Assembly (NCBI RefSeq): GCF_000427825.1
Contig: NZ_ATYT01000008.1
Location: forward strand, 62,001 to 126,000
Length of the DNA: 64,000 bases
Source: Thermocrispum municipale DSM 44069
Lineage (GTDB): Bacteria > Actinomycetota > Actinomycetes > Mycobacteriales > Pseudonocardiaceae
Direction: 5' to 3'
In this document: one piece after another, positions 17,350 through 26,015 of the stretch
Numbering within the stretch: the first letter of the stretch is position 1
Layout of the letters: every line of letters begins with the position of its first letter
Made by a program: the position numbers and the translations under genes
Notes under the pieces: generated by a model
What the model saw: only the letters and a program-made list of their open reading frames with translations
Database searches by the model: none
What the model was told of the DNA's origin: nothing

Positions 17350-18022
17350 CGGCCTCTCCTGACAAGTAGCGCAGCAGCGCGCAGTCACCGATCTGGCGAA
17401 CTTCCGCCAGGGTCATCCGCGCGGTCACCGGGAAGGCGCCGGGGTTGACGAACCGCGGCGCACGTTCGTCCGCCACGAACAGCGGGGCGACCACGACGTG
17501 CAGTTCGTCGACGAAACCGGCGGCGAGGAACAGGGTGTGGATAGCGCCGCCGCCCTCGACCATCAGTCGCCGCACGCCGCGGGAGGCCAGATCTTCCAGC
17601 ATCTTCGGCACGTCCAGCGGGTCGCCGGCGTCGACCACGTCGGCCAGTGTGCCGAGCCGGGCCGCCACCGTCGAGACGGTCGAACTGAGCGCGTAGACGA
17701 TCTTCGGGCTCTCGCCCAGCTGGAAGAAGTTGGCCTGCGGGTCGAGGTCGCCGCTGCCGGTGATGGTGACCTTGATCGGGTCCGGATGGTCCCCGCGAGC
17801 CCGGCGTTGTTCGCGCAGCCGCGGCTCGCGCAGCACCAACCTGGGGTTGTCGCTGCGCACGGTGTTGGCACCGACGAGGATCGCGTCGACGCCCGCGCGT
17901 ACCTCGTCGACTCTGGCCAGGTCCTCGGCGTTCGACAGCAGGAGGCGCTCGGCGCTCGCATCGTCGATGTAGCCGTCGAGCGACATCGCGACCGACAGCA
18001 ACACGTACGGGCGGGAGCTCAC
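17342..18022 (-). CDS. RibD-C-type pyrimidine reductase
   Basis: This 226-residue protein has the dihydrofolate-reductase-like RibD C-terminal fold. It starts PYVLLSVAMSLDGYIDD and contains DAILVGANTVRSDNPRL at about 47-63 and LMVEGGGAIHTLFL at about 152-165, the NADPH and substrate loops of this family. The classical reaction reduces the ribosyl side chain to ribityl in flavin precursors. It is encoded immediately before the deaminase (8-base overlap). Because riboflavin genes are absent nearby and PTPS, GT and MT genes face it, I infer a specialised pteridine- or flavin-like product. Confidence 0.85.
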   Translation of the reverse strand: MSSRPYVLLSVAMSLDGYIDDASAERLLLSNAEDLARVDEVRAGVDAILVGANTVRSDNPRLVLREPRLREQRRARGDHPDPIKVTITGSGDLDPQANFFQLGESPKIVYALSSTVSTVAARLGTLADVVDAGDPLDVPKMLEDLASRGVRRLMVEGGGAIHTLFLAAGFVDELHVVVAPLFVADERAPRFVNPGAFPVTARMTLAEVRQIGDCALLRYLSGEADA

Positions 18023-18041
18023 GGGCCCACGGTAGCTGCCG

Positions 18042-18749
18042 TCAGGCGGTCGAGCGGTGGTCGGCCTGCTCGACCGGCAGGTCAGCGCCGAACGTCGTGA
18101 CGAACATCTCGCTCGAAGGCGTCGTCGCGCCGGTTTGCACGGCGTGCCGCAGGACGTCGGTGAGTGCGCGCGCAGGCTCCATCTCGATGATGTCGATGTA
18201 CCCGGTGTCGACGGCGACCAGTGCCACCAGCCAGCGGCCCAGGGTGGCCAGCGGGACGTGGCGCAACGTCAGCCGCCATCCGATGTGCAGGTCGTTGCCG
18301 AACGGCGCGACGGTGATCGTGGCGTGGTACGAACCCATCCGGATGCGCAGGACGTTGCGCAGTCCCGGCACCGGTTTGCCGACGCTGACCCGCCGCGGAT
18401 GCACCGTCGCGGGCACGGCGTGCTGCTCACCCAGGGAGCGGAAGATCGCCGCGAACACGTCGTCGGCTGCCGCGGCCCGGCCGACCAGCAGCTCACTGCC
18501 GTCGGCGACCGGAACCGTGCGGGGAGTGAGCACCTCGGCGACCAGCCACCCTGCGGGCAGCACGATGCCCAGGATCACCAGCGCGGCCGGTCGTCCGCCG
18601 AGTTGGTCGGTCACGAGGGCGCCGAGGAAGAGCGCCAGGGCCAACGCCACGGTGCGCAACAGGGCCCACCCGAGCGTCCGGCGCAGCAGCCGTCCGATCG
18701 TCTCGTCGGCAAAGGTTCGCGAGGACGTCACGCGTGCAGCTTCTCGCAT
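18042..18749 (-). CDS. Membrane-anchored protein of unknown function
   Basis: This 235-residue protein is not recognised. Two membrane helices near the N-terminus (WALLRTVALALALFLGALV and ALVILGIVLPAGWLVAEVL) are followed by a cytoplasmic or external domain of about 150 residues with RIRMGSYHATITVAPFG and WRLTLRHVPLATLGRWL segments. ATG at 18749 is preferred to a TTG six codons upstream. It lies 19 bases before the reductase gene on the same strand, so it may start the reductase-deaminase-DoxX transcript. Confidence 0.6.
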   Translation of the reverse strand: MREAARVTSSRTFADETIGRLLRRTLGWALLRTVALALALFLGALVTDQLGGRPAALVILGIVLPAGWLVAEVLTPRTVPVADGSELLVGRAAAADDVFAAIFRSLGEQHAVPATVHPRRVSVGKPVPGLRNVLRIRMGSYHATITVAPFGNDLHIGWRLTLRHVPLATLGRWLVALVAVDTGYIDIIEMEPARALTDVLRHAVQTGATTPSSEMFVTTFGADLPVEQADHRSTA

Positions 18750-18872
18750 CGACGAGCCGATCGCCAAGGCGAAATGTCCGAAGTGTCCGCCCGATTTGCC
18801 GCTCGATGACCGATGTGCTCGCGGCGGCGTAACGAACGTTCGACCTGCGGCGACTGGAGGGGACAGAAGCGA

Positions 18873-19250
18873 ATGGGGTGGTCAATGACGGCGCAAGAGT
18901 CGTACGTGCTCGAAGCGATGGGCTGGCACATCACGGCGGGGCACGCCGATTGGCTCGAGTCCGGGGAGACACTGGCCGACCGTGCTGACATTCGCTCGGC
19001 GTACGAGGCCCTGGACAGCAGGCTCCGGCCGGATGCGCTCTACCGGATCATCGGCTTGATGCACCACGACAGCAGCCACACCGAGTACACGCCGGTCGAG
19101 GGTGGGCGTGGCGTCCGGCTGCTGGTGTCCGGCGACGGCCTGAAGGTCGAAGAGTTCGAAGTGTGCGTGGCGGAAGAGGTCCAGTTCGGACTGGTCGAGG
19201 GGTGCGACTGCGCACGATGCATGGTGGGCCCCGGCGGACCGAAGCGGTAG
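18873..19250 (+). CDS. Conserved-looking hypothetical protein with C-terminal Cys cluster
   Basis: This 125-residue soluble protein is not recognised. It ends with a cysteine-rich patch, EGCDCARCMVG, spaced C-x-C-x2-C, which could bind metal, and has histidines in GLMHHDSSH near the middle. GGAGGGG lies 9 bases upstream of the ATG at 18873; an ATG at 18885 is an alternative. It ends 10 bases before the PLP decarboxylase gene and is probably in its operon. Confidence 0.55.
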   Translation: MGWSMTAQESYVLEAMGWHITAGHADWLESGETLADRADIRSAYEALDSRLRPDALYRIIGLMHHDSSHTEYTPVEGGRGVRLLVSGDGLKVEEFEVCVAEEVQFGLVEGCDCARCMVGPGGPKR

Positions 19251-19260
19251 CTTCGGCGGC

Positions 19261-20649
19261 GTGACCGAATCGCTGACTGAACTACTGCACAAAGCCGCCA
19301 CCACCGCCGCCGAGTTCCGGGCGGGCCTGCCGGAGAGGCGGGTCGCTGCCGCCGCGGACCTGGACGCGCTGCGATCCGCGTTCACCGCGCCGCTGCCGGA
19401 TTCCCCGACACCGCCGTCGGAGGTCGTCGACGAGCTGGTCCGGGCCGCGGAGCCGGGGATCACGGCCAACGCGGGCCCACGGTTCTTCGGGTTCGTCATC
19501 GGTGGTGGGCTGCCCGCCGCGACGGCAGCCGACATGCTGGCGATCGGCTGGGATCAGTGCGCGTTCAACGGGGTCCTCGCGCCCGCTGCCATTGCCGCGG
19601 AGGAGACCGCGGCTGCATGGATCAAGCACTTGCTGGGGATTCCGGCGACCGCGTCGGCGGGCTTCGTCACCGGCGCCCAGGAGGCCAACACCGTCGGCCT
19701 CGGCGCGGCACGGCACCACGTACTGGCCACGGCAGGCTGGGACGTCGAGCGGGACGGCCTGATCGGTGCGCCGCGGGTGCGCGTTGTGGCGGGAGAGGAG
19801 CGGCACGCCACCATCGACCGCGCGCTGCGGGTGCTGGGCTTCGGCGACTCCGTGCTGGAACTCGTGCCTGCCGACGGTAACGGCGCCATGGACGTCGCGC
19901 AGCTGGAGCGCGTGCTTGCCGACGGCGAGCCGGGACCGCTGATCGTCTGCCTGCAGGCCGGCAACGTCAACACCGGCGCGTGCGACCCGATCGGCGAAGC
20001 GTCAGACATCGTTCACCGGCACGGTGGCTGGGTCCACGTCGACGGTGCGTTCGGGCTGTGGGCTGCGGCAAACCCACGCACCGCGCACATGGTGGAGGGC
20101 ATCGAGAAGGCGGATTCGTGGGGCTGCGATGCGCACAAGTGGCTCAACGTGCCGTACGACTCGGGCTTCGCGTTCGTGTCCCGGCCGGAGGTGCACGCTG
20201 CCTCGATGAGTCATTCGGCCGCCTACCTCACCGGGTCGACCGAGCAAGTCACCGGGTCCAGCTTCGTGCTGGGCTCGTCGCGGCGCGGTCGCGGTTTCGC
20301 GGTCTGGGCTGCGCTGCGGGAACTCGGCCGAGAAGGTGTGGCCGACCTGGTCGACCGTTGCTGTCGCCACGCGCGTCACTTCGCGGAGGTCCTCACCGCC
20401 GGTGGCGCCCGCATTGTGAACGACGTGGTGCTCAACCAGGTGCTGGTCGACGTGAACGCTGACGCCGACGCCGTCGCCGCCGCTGTACGCGAGGAAGGGA
20501 CCTGCTGGCTGGGGGCCACGACGTGGCGCGGCCAGCGCTTGCTGCGGATCTCAGTGTCGAACTACGCGACGACGACCGCGGACATCGAGCGTTCGGCGGA
20601 GGCCATCCTGCGGGTCGCCGAGCGGGTGCGGGCCGAGACGGCCGGCTAG
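19261..20649 (+). CDS. PLP-dependent group II amino-acid decarboxylase family protein
   Basis: This 462-residue fold-type I PLP enzyme resembles aromatic-amino-acid or glutamate decarboxylases. The PLP-binding lysine is in SWGCDAHKWLN (about K293), the aspartate that contacts the pyridine nitrogen is in WVHVDGAFGLWAA at about 258-270, and TGAQEANTVGL at about 140 holds the phosphate-loop region. The substrate may be an aromatic or acidic amino acid and cannot be fixed by eye. The GTG at 19261 closely follows the upstream hypothetical gene. A hairpin at 20832-20858 lies downstream. Confidence 0.82.
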   Translation: MTESLTELLHKAATTAAEFRAGLPERRVAAAADLDALRSAFTAPLPDSPTPPSEVVDELVRAAEPGITANAGPRFFGFVIGGGLPAATAADMLAIGWDQCAFNGVLAPAAIAAEETAAAWIKHLLGIPATASAGFVTGAQEANTVGLGAARHHVLATAGWDVERDGLIGAPRVRVVAGEERHATIDRALRVLGFGDSVLELVPADGNGAMDVAQLERVLADGEPGPLIVCLQAGNVNTGACDPIGEASDIVHRHGGWVHVDGAFGLWAAANPRTAHMVEGIEKADSWGCDAHKWLNVPYDSGFAFVSRPEVHAASMSHSAAYLTGSTEQVTGSSFVLGSSRRGRGFAVWAALRELGREGVADLVDRCCRHARHFAEVLTAGGARIVNDVVLNQVLVDVNADADAVAAAVREEGTCWLGATTWRGQRLLRISVSNYATTTADIERSAEAILRVAERVRAETAG

Positions 20650-20831
20650 CGGCCGCCGGGCTGGGTGTCGAGCGGCACGGCCGGCTCACCAGCGGTGTCT
20701 GGGGAACGGGGCGTCGAGTCGCCCGTTCAGCCGGGTACTGGCGCTCGGTTCTTCACCGCCTGTCGGCCGTGGCGGTGCTGGGCTCGGACCCCGGCGCGGC
20801 CCGATCACGGCGCCCCGCTCTGTCCCACGCG

Positions 20832-20858
20832 CCCCTCCGCCCAAACGGGACGGAGGGG
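20832..20858. terminator. Hairpin between convergent genes
   Basis: CCCCTCCGCCC pairs with GGG-A-CGGAGGGG around an AAAC loop, an 11-base-pair stem with one bulged A. It lies between the decarboxylase stop (20649) and the stop of the convergent secreted-protein gene (20868). No long T-run follows, as is common in actinobacteria. The rest of the 20650-20867 gap shows no gene. Confidence 0.6.
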
Positions 20859-20867
20859 TTGCGCGGG

Positions 20868-21563
20868 TCAGCAATCGACGTCGACATCCTCGCCGGAGAA
20901 CGACACGTGAACGTGGTCCATGTGGTTCGCGGTGGGGGAGCCGCGGTCCTCCATCATCGACCAGCCGCTGCCGTCGTTGTAGCGCTGCTGCCAGATGACG
21001 TAGGTGACGCCGAAGTCCTCCTGGTTGTCCAGGACGTACTCGGCCACCTGGTCACCGGTCGACGGGTCGACCATGAAGTCCAGCGCGAGGCCGCTGGGGT
21101 GGTCGCTGGCGCCCGCTCGGGAAGCGCGGCCACCGACCTCGTCGATGTCGAACTTCTCCTTGACGTGATTGCCGACCTGGGCGACCGGGGCCAGGGTGCC
21201 GGCCAGGTCGGTGCTGCACGGCTTCGTCGGCGGCGCGGTCTTCTTCGGAGCGCGCACCGTGGCGGTCGCCGAGCTCTTGGTCGCGGTCGTGGTCCGGGAA
21301 GGCTTGCTCTGGCTCGTACGGTTGCTCGCCGCCTTGGCCCGCTCAGCGGTCGGCTTCGCGGATTTCTTCGACGAGGAACCGGGCTGCTCGCTGGCGGGGG
21401 ACGGGTTCGCCGCGGCGTTGGCTTCACCGGTTGCCTGCTCGGAACCTGGCGCGGCGACCGAGATTGCGGCGGCCAGGCCCATCGCGGCAACCGTGCCGGC
21501 GACGGCGCCGGGGACTTTCAGCGAGCGGGGTGGACGGGGGGCACGATGTCGGCCAGCCATCAC
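20868..21563 (-). CDS. Secreted M15/LAS-type metallopeptidase-like protein
   Basis: This 231-residue exported protein has a basic start and hydrophobic segment (AGTVAAMGLAAAISVAAPG, about 22-40), then a long Ser/Thr/Lys/Ala-rich linker to about residue 115. A compact C-terminal domain follows. It keeps the LAS peptidase pattern H155-x6-D162 (HPSGLALD) and D216-H217-V-H219 (MDHVHV). This suggests zinc-dependent cleavage or binding of peptidoglycan peptides outside the cell. The linker would span the wall. Two ATG codons begin the frame; the first is used. Confidence 0.75.
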   Translation of the reverse strand: MMAGRHRAPRPPRSLKVPGAVAGTVAAMGLAAAISVAAPGSEQATGEANAAANPSPASEQPGSSSKKSAKPTAERAKAASNRTSQSKPSRTTTATKSSATATVRAPKKTAPPTKPCSTDLAGTLAPVAQVGNHVKEKFDIDEVGGRASRAGASDHPSGLALDFMVDPSTGDQVAEYVLDNQEDFGVTYVIWQQRYNDGSGWSMMEDRGSPTANHMDHVHVSFSGEDVDVDC

Positions 21564-21720
21564 TCAACCAATCAGTACAAACGTCGGGGGTTTGGCGGAA
21601 TCGAGTCATTTCACTCGATTACCGCAAGGCCTCGGCAAGGTTACGAATAGAAAACGGCGATGTCAGCGCGTTGTGATCGCCATCACCGGACCGTTCCGCC
21701 ACAGGCGACAAATCCGCAGG

Positions 21721-22494
21721 TCAGAGCAATGATGGAAGTACCGTGCCGAGTGGTCCGCGCAACACTTCTGCGGCGATCCGGTCGTACGGCGTGGGCTCGG
21801 CGTTGCACACGATGACGGTCGCTCCCGCGTCCGCAGCGAGGCCCACCAGACCCGCGGCGGGGTGGACGGACAGCGACGTGCCGGCCGCCAGCATCAGGTC
21901 GCAGGACTCCGCGGCGGCTTGAGCTCGGGCGAGCACGGAGGCGTCCAAGGCTTGCCCGAACGAGATGGTGGCGGACTTCAAGATGCCCCCACACAGCCGA
22001 CAAGGTGGGTCCGCTTCGCCTGCCTCGACTCGGTCCAGTGTCTCGCGCATCGGCCGCCGATCGGAGCACTGCAGGCAGACCGTTTGGTGGATGGTGCCGT
22101 GCAGCTCGAGCACGATGTCCGGGGACGAGCCTGCCTGCTGGTGGAGTTCGTCGATGTTCTGCGTGATCAGCGCGGCGAGCTTTCCGCGGCGCTCGAGGTC
22201 GACCAGCGCGCGGTGTGCCGCGTTCGGGCGGGCGCTCCAGGCCGGATGGTTCAGGCGCTCCTGCCAAGCCTGTTGTCGCACTTCGGCACTGGCCACATAG
22301 GACTGGATGGTCACCAGCGCTTGCGCGGCGGGGTTGCGCGTCCAGACGCCTTGCGGGCCGCGGAAGTCCGGGATGCCCGACTCGGTGGAAATTCCGGCGC
22401 CGGTCAGCGCGACGATGCGTTCCGAATCGGCAACCAGTTCGCGGGCGCGTTCCAGCGCTGCGGTCTCGTCCACGTCCGTCATCTCGCCACCCAT
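21721..22494 (-). CDS. Sir2-family NAD-dependent protein deacylase (sirtuin)
   Basis: This 257-residue sirtuin has the NAD loop TGAGISTESGIPDFRG at residues 31-46, TQNIDELHQQAG at 111-122 (usually NIDGLH), the general-base H132 in LELHGTI, and structural zinc cysteines C140, C143, C165 and C168. It removes acyl groups from lysines using NAD. ATG at 22482 (MTDVDE) is an alternative start behind a GGTGG. It appears monocistronic, upstream of the M15-like gene on the same strand. The 157-base gap to that gene has no clear signal. Confidence 0.9.
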   Translation of the reverse strand: MGGEMTDVDETAALERARELVADSERIVALTGAGISTESGIPDFRGPQGVWTRNPAAQALVTIQSYVASAEVRQQAWQERLNHPAWSARPNAAHRALVDLERRGKLAALITQNIDELHQQAGSSPDIVLELHGTIHQTVCLQCSDRRPMRETLDRVEAGEADPPCRLCGGILKSATISFGQALDASVLARAQAAAESCDLMLAAGTSLSVHPAAGLVGLAADAGATVIVCNAEPTPYDRIAAEVLRGPLGTVLPSLL

Positions 22495-22569
22495 CTTGCC
22501 GCATCGGGTGAGCGGACACCGCTGGCTGATGATTCTGCCGCCGACCGAGACGCAGACCGGAGTCAGGCG

Positions 22570-23580
22570 CTAACGCTTCTTGGCACGGCTGGGAGCCACC
22601 CGCGGTGGCTCATTGGGCATCTTCGGGTAGACCGGCGGCCACGGGGCGTCCATCATGCCGCCGGCCAGGTCCTTCTGGTACTGCTGCAGCAGCGGCTCGA
22701 TCGACTGCGGCCGGCGCGCGGCATCCGCCCACGGATCGCCGCGCTGCTCCACCAGCGCCGGCACCGTGGCGATGGTCAGCTCGTCCGGTTCCAGGTCGTC
22801 GAGCTCGTCCCACTCCAAGGGAGTCGACACTTGCGCGCCGACCCGTGGCCGCACACACCACGCGCCGAAGACCGTCTTGTGCGGCGCGTTCTGGTTGTAG
22901 TCCACGAAGACGCGTGCTCCGCGCTCTTCCTTCCACCACTGCGCAGTGATCAGATCGGGGTGTCGCTTCTCCAGCATGCGCGCGAGCGCAACGGCGGCCG
23001 AACGAACCTGGTAGGAGTCCCACCGCGGCAGCAGCGGGATGTAGATGTGCAGGCCCCGGGATCCGGAGGTTTTCACGTTCGCGCGGATCCCCAGCTCGCC
23101 GAGCAGGTCCCGAGCAAGCCGAGCGGCTTGCTTCACTTCCCGGTACCCGGTGCCGGGGGAGGGGTCGAGGTCCACGCGCAGTTCGTCGGCGTACTCCGGG
23201 TGGTCGGCGTGGAACGGCCACACGTGGAAGCCGAGGCAGCCCAGGTTGACCGCCCAGACGATGTGAGCCATGTCCTGGACCACCAGCGCATCCGACTTCG
23301 TGCCGTTGGGTGTGCTCACTTCCGTGGTGCGCACCCACTCCGGCGTGTTGGCAGGCACGCGTTTCTGCCACCACGACTTGCCACCGGCGCCGTTGGGGTA
23401 GCGCTCCATCATCACCGGACGTCCCCGGATCCACTCCAGGAACGGTCCGGACACCGCGCGGTAGTACTCGATCAGGTCGAGCTTGGTCTCGCCGCGCTGG
23501 GGAAAGAACACCTTGCCGGGGTTCGACACAGTCACGTCGATCCCGTCGACCTGCACCGTGATCGACTCGGATCTAGCCAT
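22570..23580 (-). CDS. LigD-type polymerase domain protein (Prim-Pol)
   Basis: This 336-residue stand-alone archaeo-eukaryotic-primase-type polymerase has the divalent-metal pair D137 and D139 in LRVDLDPSPG, the KTSGSRGLHIYIPL nucleotide-binding strand and the RPVMMERYPNGAGGKSWWQK segment. It extends or fills short gaps during end joining or excision repair. Its start overlaps the stop of the ATP-dependent ligase by 8 bases. This LigC plus Prim-Pol pairing is the one known in mycobacteria (Rv3731/Rv3730c), where it acts in gap-filling excision repair. No Ku gene is visible in the window. Confidence 0.9.
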   Translation of the reverse strand: MARSESITVQVDGIDVTVSNPGKVFFPQRGETKLDLIEYYRAVSGPFLEWIRGRPVMMERYPNGAGGKSWWQKRVPANTPEWVRTTEVSTPNGTKSDALVVQDMAHIVWAVNLGCLGFHVWPFHADHPEYADELRVDLDPSPGTGYREVKQAARLARDLLGELGIRANVKTSGSRGLHIYIPLLPRWDSYQVRSAAVALARMLEKRHPDLITAQWWKEERGARVFVDYNQNAPHKTVFGAWCVRPRVGAQVSTPLEWDELDDLEPDELTIATVPALVEQRGDPWADAARRPQSIEPLLQQYQKDLAGGMMDAPWPPVYPKMPNEPPRVAPSRAKKR

Positions 23581-24727
23581 CGGTCGCCTCGCCTCGACGC
23601 GTGCCCGCGGACGCCTTCCGGCCTGCCTTCGCCTTGGTGGAGGCGGCGGCCGCTTCGGTGAACAGTGTGGCCAGTTCGGCGGGTGGCACCTCCTCCAGCT
23701 GCCCGTACGTGCACGACTCCGGCGTGCGATCCGGCCGGAACCGAACCAGCCGGCCGCCGTGGCGCAGACGGCCCGCCATCACGTGTTCGTAGCGGATCTC
23801 GGCGACCAGCTCGCAGCGCAGCGGCTCCCACGACATGTCCTTGTTGGCGTTCCAGCGGTTCAATCCGCCCGGCATCCGCCCGCCCTGGGCCCGGGCTTGG
23901 GTCTGGGCCTCCACCCACTTGGCCCACGGGTGGTTCTCGGCGGCGTTCTCGCGCAGCGGTGCCAGCTCGTCGACCAGTTCCGCGCGGCGCTTGGCGGTGA
24001 AGCTGCTGGCCACGCCGATGTGATGCAGTTGCCCTTCGTCGTCGTAGAGACCGAGCAGGAGCGAACCCACGCCCTTGCCGTCCTTGTGCCAGCGAAAGCC
24101 CGCGACCACACAGTCGGCCGTGCGCTCGTGCTTGACCTTCCACATCACCCGCTTGTCCTGCTGATAGGGGGCATCGACGGGCTTGGCCATCACACCGTCG
24201 AAACCGGCGCCTTCGAAGCGGGTGAACCAGTCCTCGGCCACATCCGGATCACGAGTCAACGGCGTCAGGTGCACTCGAGCCAGAGAGTCGTCCAGGATGC
24301 CTTCCAGCTTGGCGCGCCGCTCGCTGAACGGGGCCGAGGTCAGGTCGTCGTCGCCCAGCGCGAGGAGATCGAACGCCACGAAGCTCGCCGGCGTTGCCTC
24401 GGCCAGCATCTTCACCCGGGACGCGGCCGGATGCAGCCGGTTCTGCAGTGCGTCGAAGTTCAGGCCGGTGTCGGTCACCACCACGATCTCGCCGTCCACC
24501 ACGCAGCGCGGCGGCAATGCCTCCAGCAGCAGGTCGACGAGCTCGGGAAAGTACCTGGTGAGCGGCCGGTCGTTGCGGGACCCCAACTCGATCGAGTCGC
24601 CGTCGCGGAACACGACGCACCGGAAGCCGTCCCACTTCGGCTCGTACGCCAGGTCGGCCGCACGCGGGACCTCGTGCACGGCCTTGGCCAACATCGGCCG
24701 CACGGGCGGCATCACGGGCAATTTCAT
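23573..24727 (-). CDS. ligC: ATP-dependent DNA ligase, LigC type
   Basis: This 384-residue ligase joins nicks through a ligase-adenylate intermediate. The adenylated lysine is K31 in EPKWDGFR. Downstream are VDGEIVVV (motif III-like), a MAKPVDAPYQ stretch and the C-terminal OB-fold with SLLLGLYDDEGQLHHIG and WEPLRCELVAEIRYEH. Length and lack of fused polymerase or nuclease domains fit LigC rather than LigD. It is coupled to the Prim-Pol gene downstream. In the leader, AGGA lies 8 bases before the ATG. Confidence 0.9.
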   Translation of the reverse strand: MKLPVMPPVRPMLAKAVHEVPRAADLAYEPKWDGFRCVVFRDGDSIELGSRNDRPLTRYFPELVDLLLEALPPRCVVDGEIVVVTDTGLNFDALQNRLHPAASRVKMLAEATPASFVAFDLLALGDDDLTSAPFSERRAKLEGILDDSLARVHLTPLTRDPDVAEDWFTRFEGAGFDGVMAKPVDAPYQQDKRVMWKVKHERTADCVVAGFRWHKDGKGVGSLLLGLYDDEGQLHHIGVASSFTAKRRAELVDELAPLRENAAENHPWAKWVEAQTQARAQGGRMPGGLNRWNANKDMSWEPLRCELVAEIRYEHVMAGRLRHGGRLVRFRPDRTPESCTYGQLEEVPPAELATLFTEAAAASTKAKAGRKASAGTRRGEATDG

Positions 24728-25038
24728 AGATCGATCCTAGGAGCGCGCCGGACAAACTGCAGCTATCCGGCAGGAGGCCTCGTGCGGTGCTCGAAAAGCG
24801 GAGTCCGGCCCGCCGTCGGGCACTGGCGGCTGGCGGACCGGCGGGCAAACGGGCTGAGTATGGGCGGAACACCTGTAAACGCCTCTGCGAGAAGCGCGGA
24901 CAGGCGACGAGTGCCGGGCGAGGCTCGGTCGTCCGCTCAGCGCAGGTCGAGGTGGCTCCGAACGCAGGGGCAGGGGACTGAACACCGGCGCCGGGATGGC
25001 TGACGAGCCCGAGTACGCGATCGCGGCTCGCTGGGTGG
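24728..25038. other. Intergenic stretch upstream of ligC, no gene seen
   Basis: These 311 bases lie between the ligC start and the pseudouridine-synthase stop, both on the minus strand, and should hold the ligC promoter. Short open frames here have arginine/glycine-rich shadow composition and no convincing ribosome site. I see no LexA box and no strong terminator; only a small CGCGATCGCG palindrome occurs near 25019-25028. Confidence 0.5.
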
Positions 25039-25980
25039 TCAGGAACCCCGGGTGCCGGTGGGCTGGCGTTCGCCGGTCCATGCGGACAACGAGGCCGGTG
25101 TGGTGAAGCTCCGTTCCTCGTTGGTGATCGGGTCGGTGAATGCCAGCGTGCGTGCCAACAGCTGGAGCGGCCTGCTGAAGTCTTCCCATGCCGACTCGCG
25201 GACCTCCGGGTAGATCGGATCGCCCACGATCGGGATGCCCAGCGAGTTGAGGTGCACCCGCAACTGATGCGTGCGACCGGTGCGCGGGATCAACCGATAC
25301 CGCCCGAGCTCGCCCCGGCTTTCGATCAGCTCGACATACGTCTCGGCGTTCGGCTCTCCGGGGACTTCCTTGGCCTGGATGACGCCACGACGTTTCAGAA
25401 TGCGGCTGCGCACCACGGTCGGCAGGGACAGGTCCGGTCGCACGGGCGCGACGGCCTCGTACTCCTTGTGCACCAACCGCTGGGAGAACAGCCGTTGATA
25501 GGCGCCGCGCACCTCGGGACGCACCACGAACAGCAGAACGCCGGCGGTTGCCCGGTCCAGCCGGTGTGCCGGGATCAACTCCGGCAGATCCAACTGCTGA
25601 CGGACCCGCACCAGCGCCGTCTGCACGACGTGCTGACCACGCGGGGTGGTCGCCAGGAAGTGCGGCTTGTGTACCACCACGATGTTCTCGTCGCGGTGCA
25701 AGATCTGCACGTCGAACGGGACCGGTCTCTCGTCGGGCAATTCCCGGTGAAACCACACGGACGCGCCAGGCCGATACGGAGTCTCCCGCTGCACCGGGCC
25801 TTCTTCGGTGACGAAGCGGCCGTCGCGCACCATCTCGTCGACCCGCTCGGGCTCCAGCCGCGACAGCCGCAGGACCAGGTACTCGCGTACGGTACGCCAC
25901 GGCCCCTCGCGCGGCAGCACGATCCGCACCGCGTCCAGGCCATGCCGCTGCGGCAGCGGAGACCTCACCTTCTTGCGCAT
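25039..25980 (-). CDS. RluA-family pseudouridine synthase
   Basis: This 313-residue RNA-modifying enzyme has the catalytic aspartate D142 in the HRLDRATAG motif, followed by the usual QRLFSQRLVHKEYEAV and RTGRTHQLRVHLNSLGIPIVGD blocks. It isomerises uridines in rRNA or tRNA. ATG at 25980 (MRKKVRSPLP) is chosen because upstream sequence in the frame is low-complexity. It lies 35 bases downstream of the AlkB-like gene on the same strand, so it may be carried on the LexA-controlled transcript. Confidence 0.88.
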   Translation of the reverse strand: MRKKVRSPLPQRHGLDAVRIVLPREGPWRTVREYLVLRLSRLEPERVDEMVRDGRFVTEEGPVQRETPYRPGASVWFHRELPDERPVPFDVQILHRDENIVVVHKPHFLATTPRGQHVVQTALVRVRQQLDLPELIPAHRLDRATAGVLLFVVRPEVRGAYQRLFSQRLVHKEYEAVAPVRPDLSLPTVVRSRILKRRGVIQAKEVPGEPNAETYVELIESRGELGRYRLIPRTGRTHQLRVHLNSLGIPIVGDPIYPEVRESAWEDFSRPLQLLARTLAFTDPITNEERSFTTPASLSAWTGERQPTGTRGS

Positions 25981-26015
25981 CGCCGCCAGTGTCCCCCATC
26001 GCCCCAGCTCCGCCC

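Noticed and set aside
16864-18022. RibD pair as part of a riboflavin operon
   Set aside because: No ribA/B, ribE or ribH is nearby, and the facing genes are glycosyltransferase, methyltransferase and PTPS-like.
24787-24981. 64-codon plus-strand frame upstream of ligC
   Set aside because: Basic low-complexity sequence without a ribosome site or recognisable feature.
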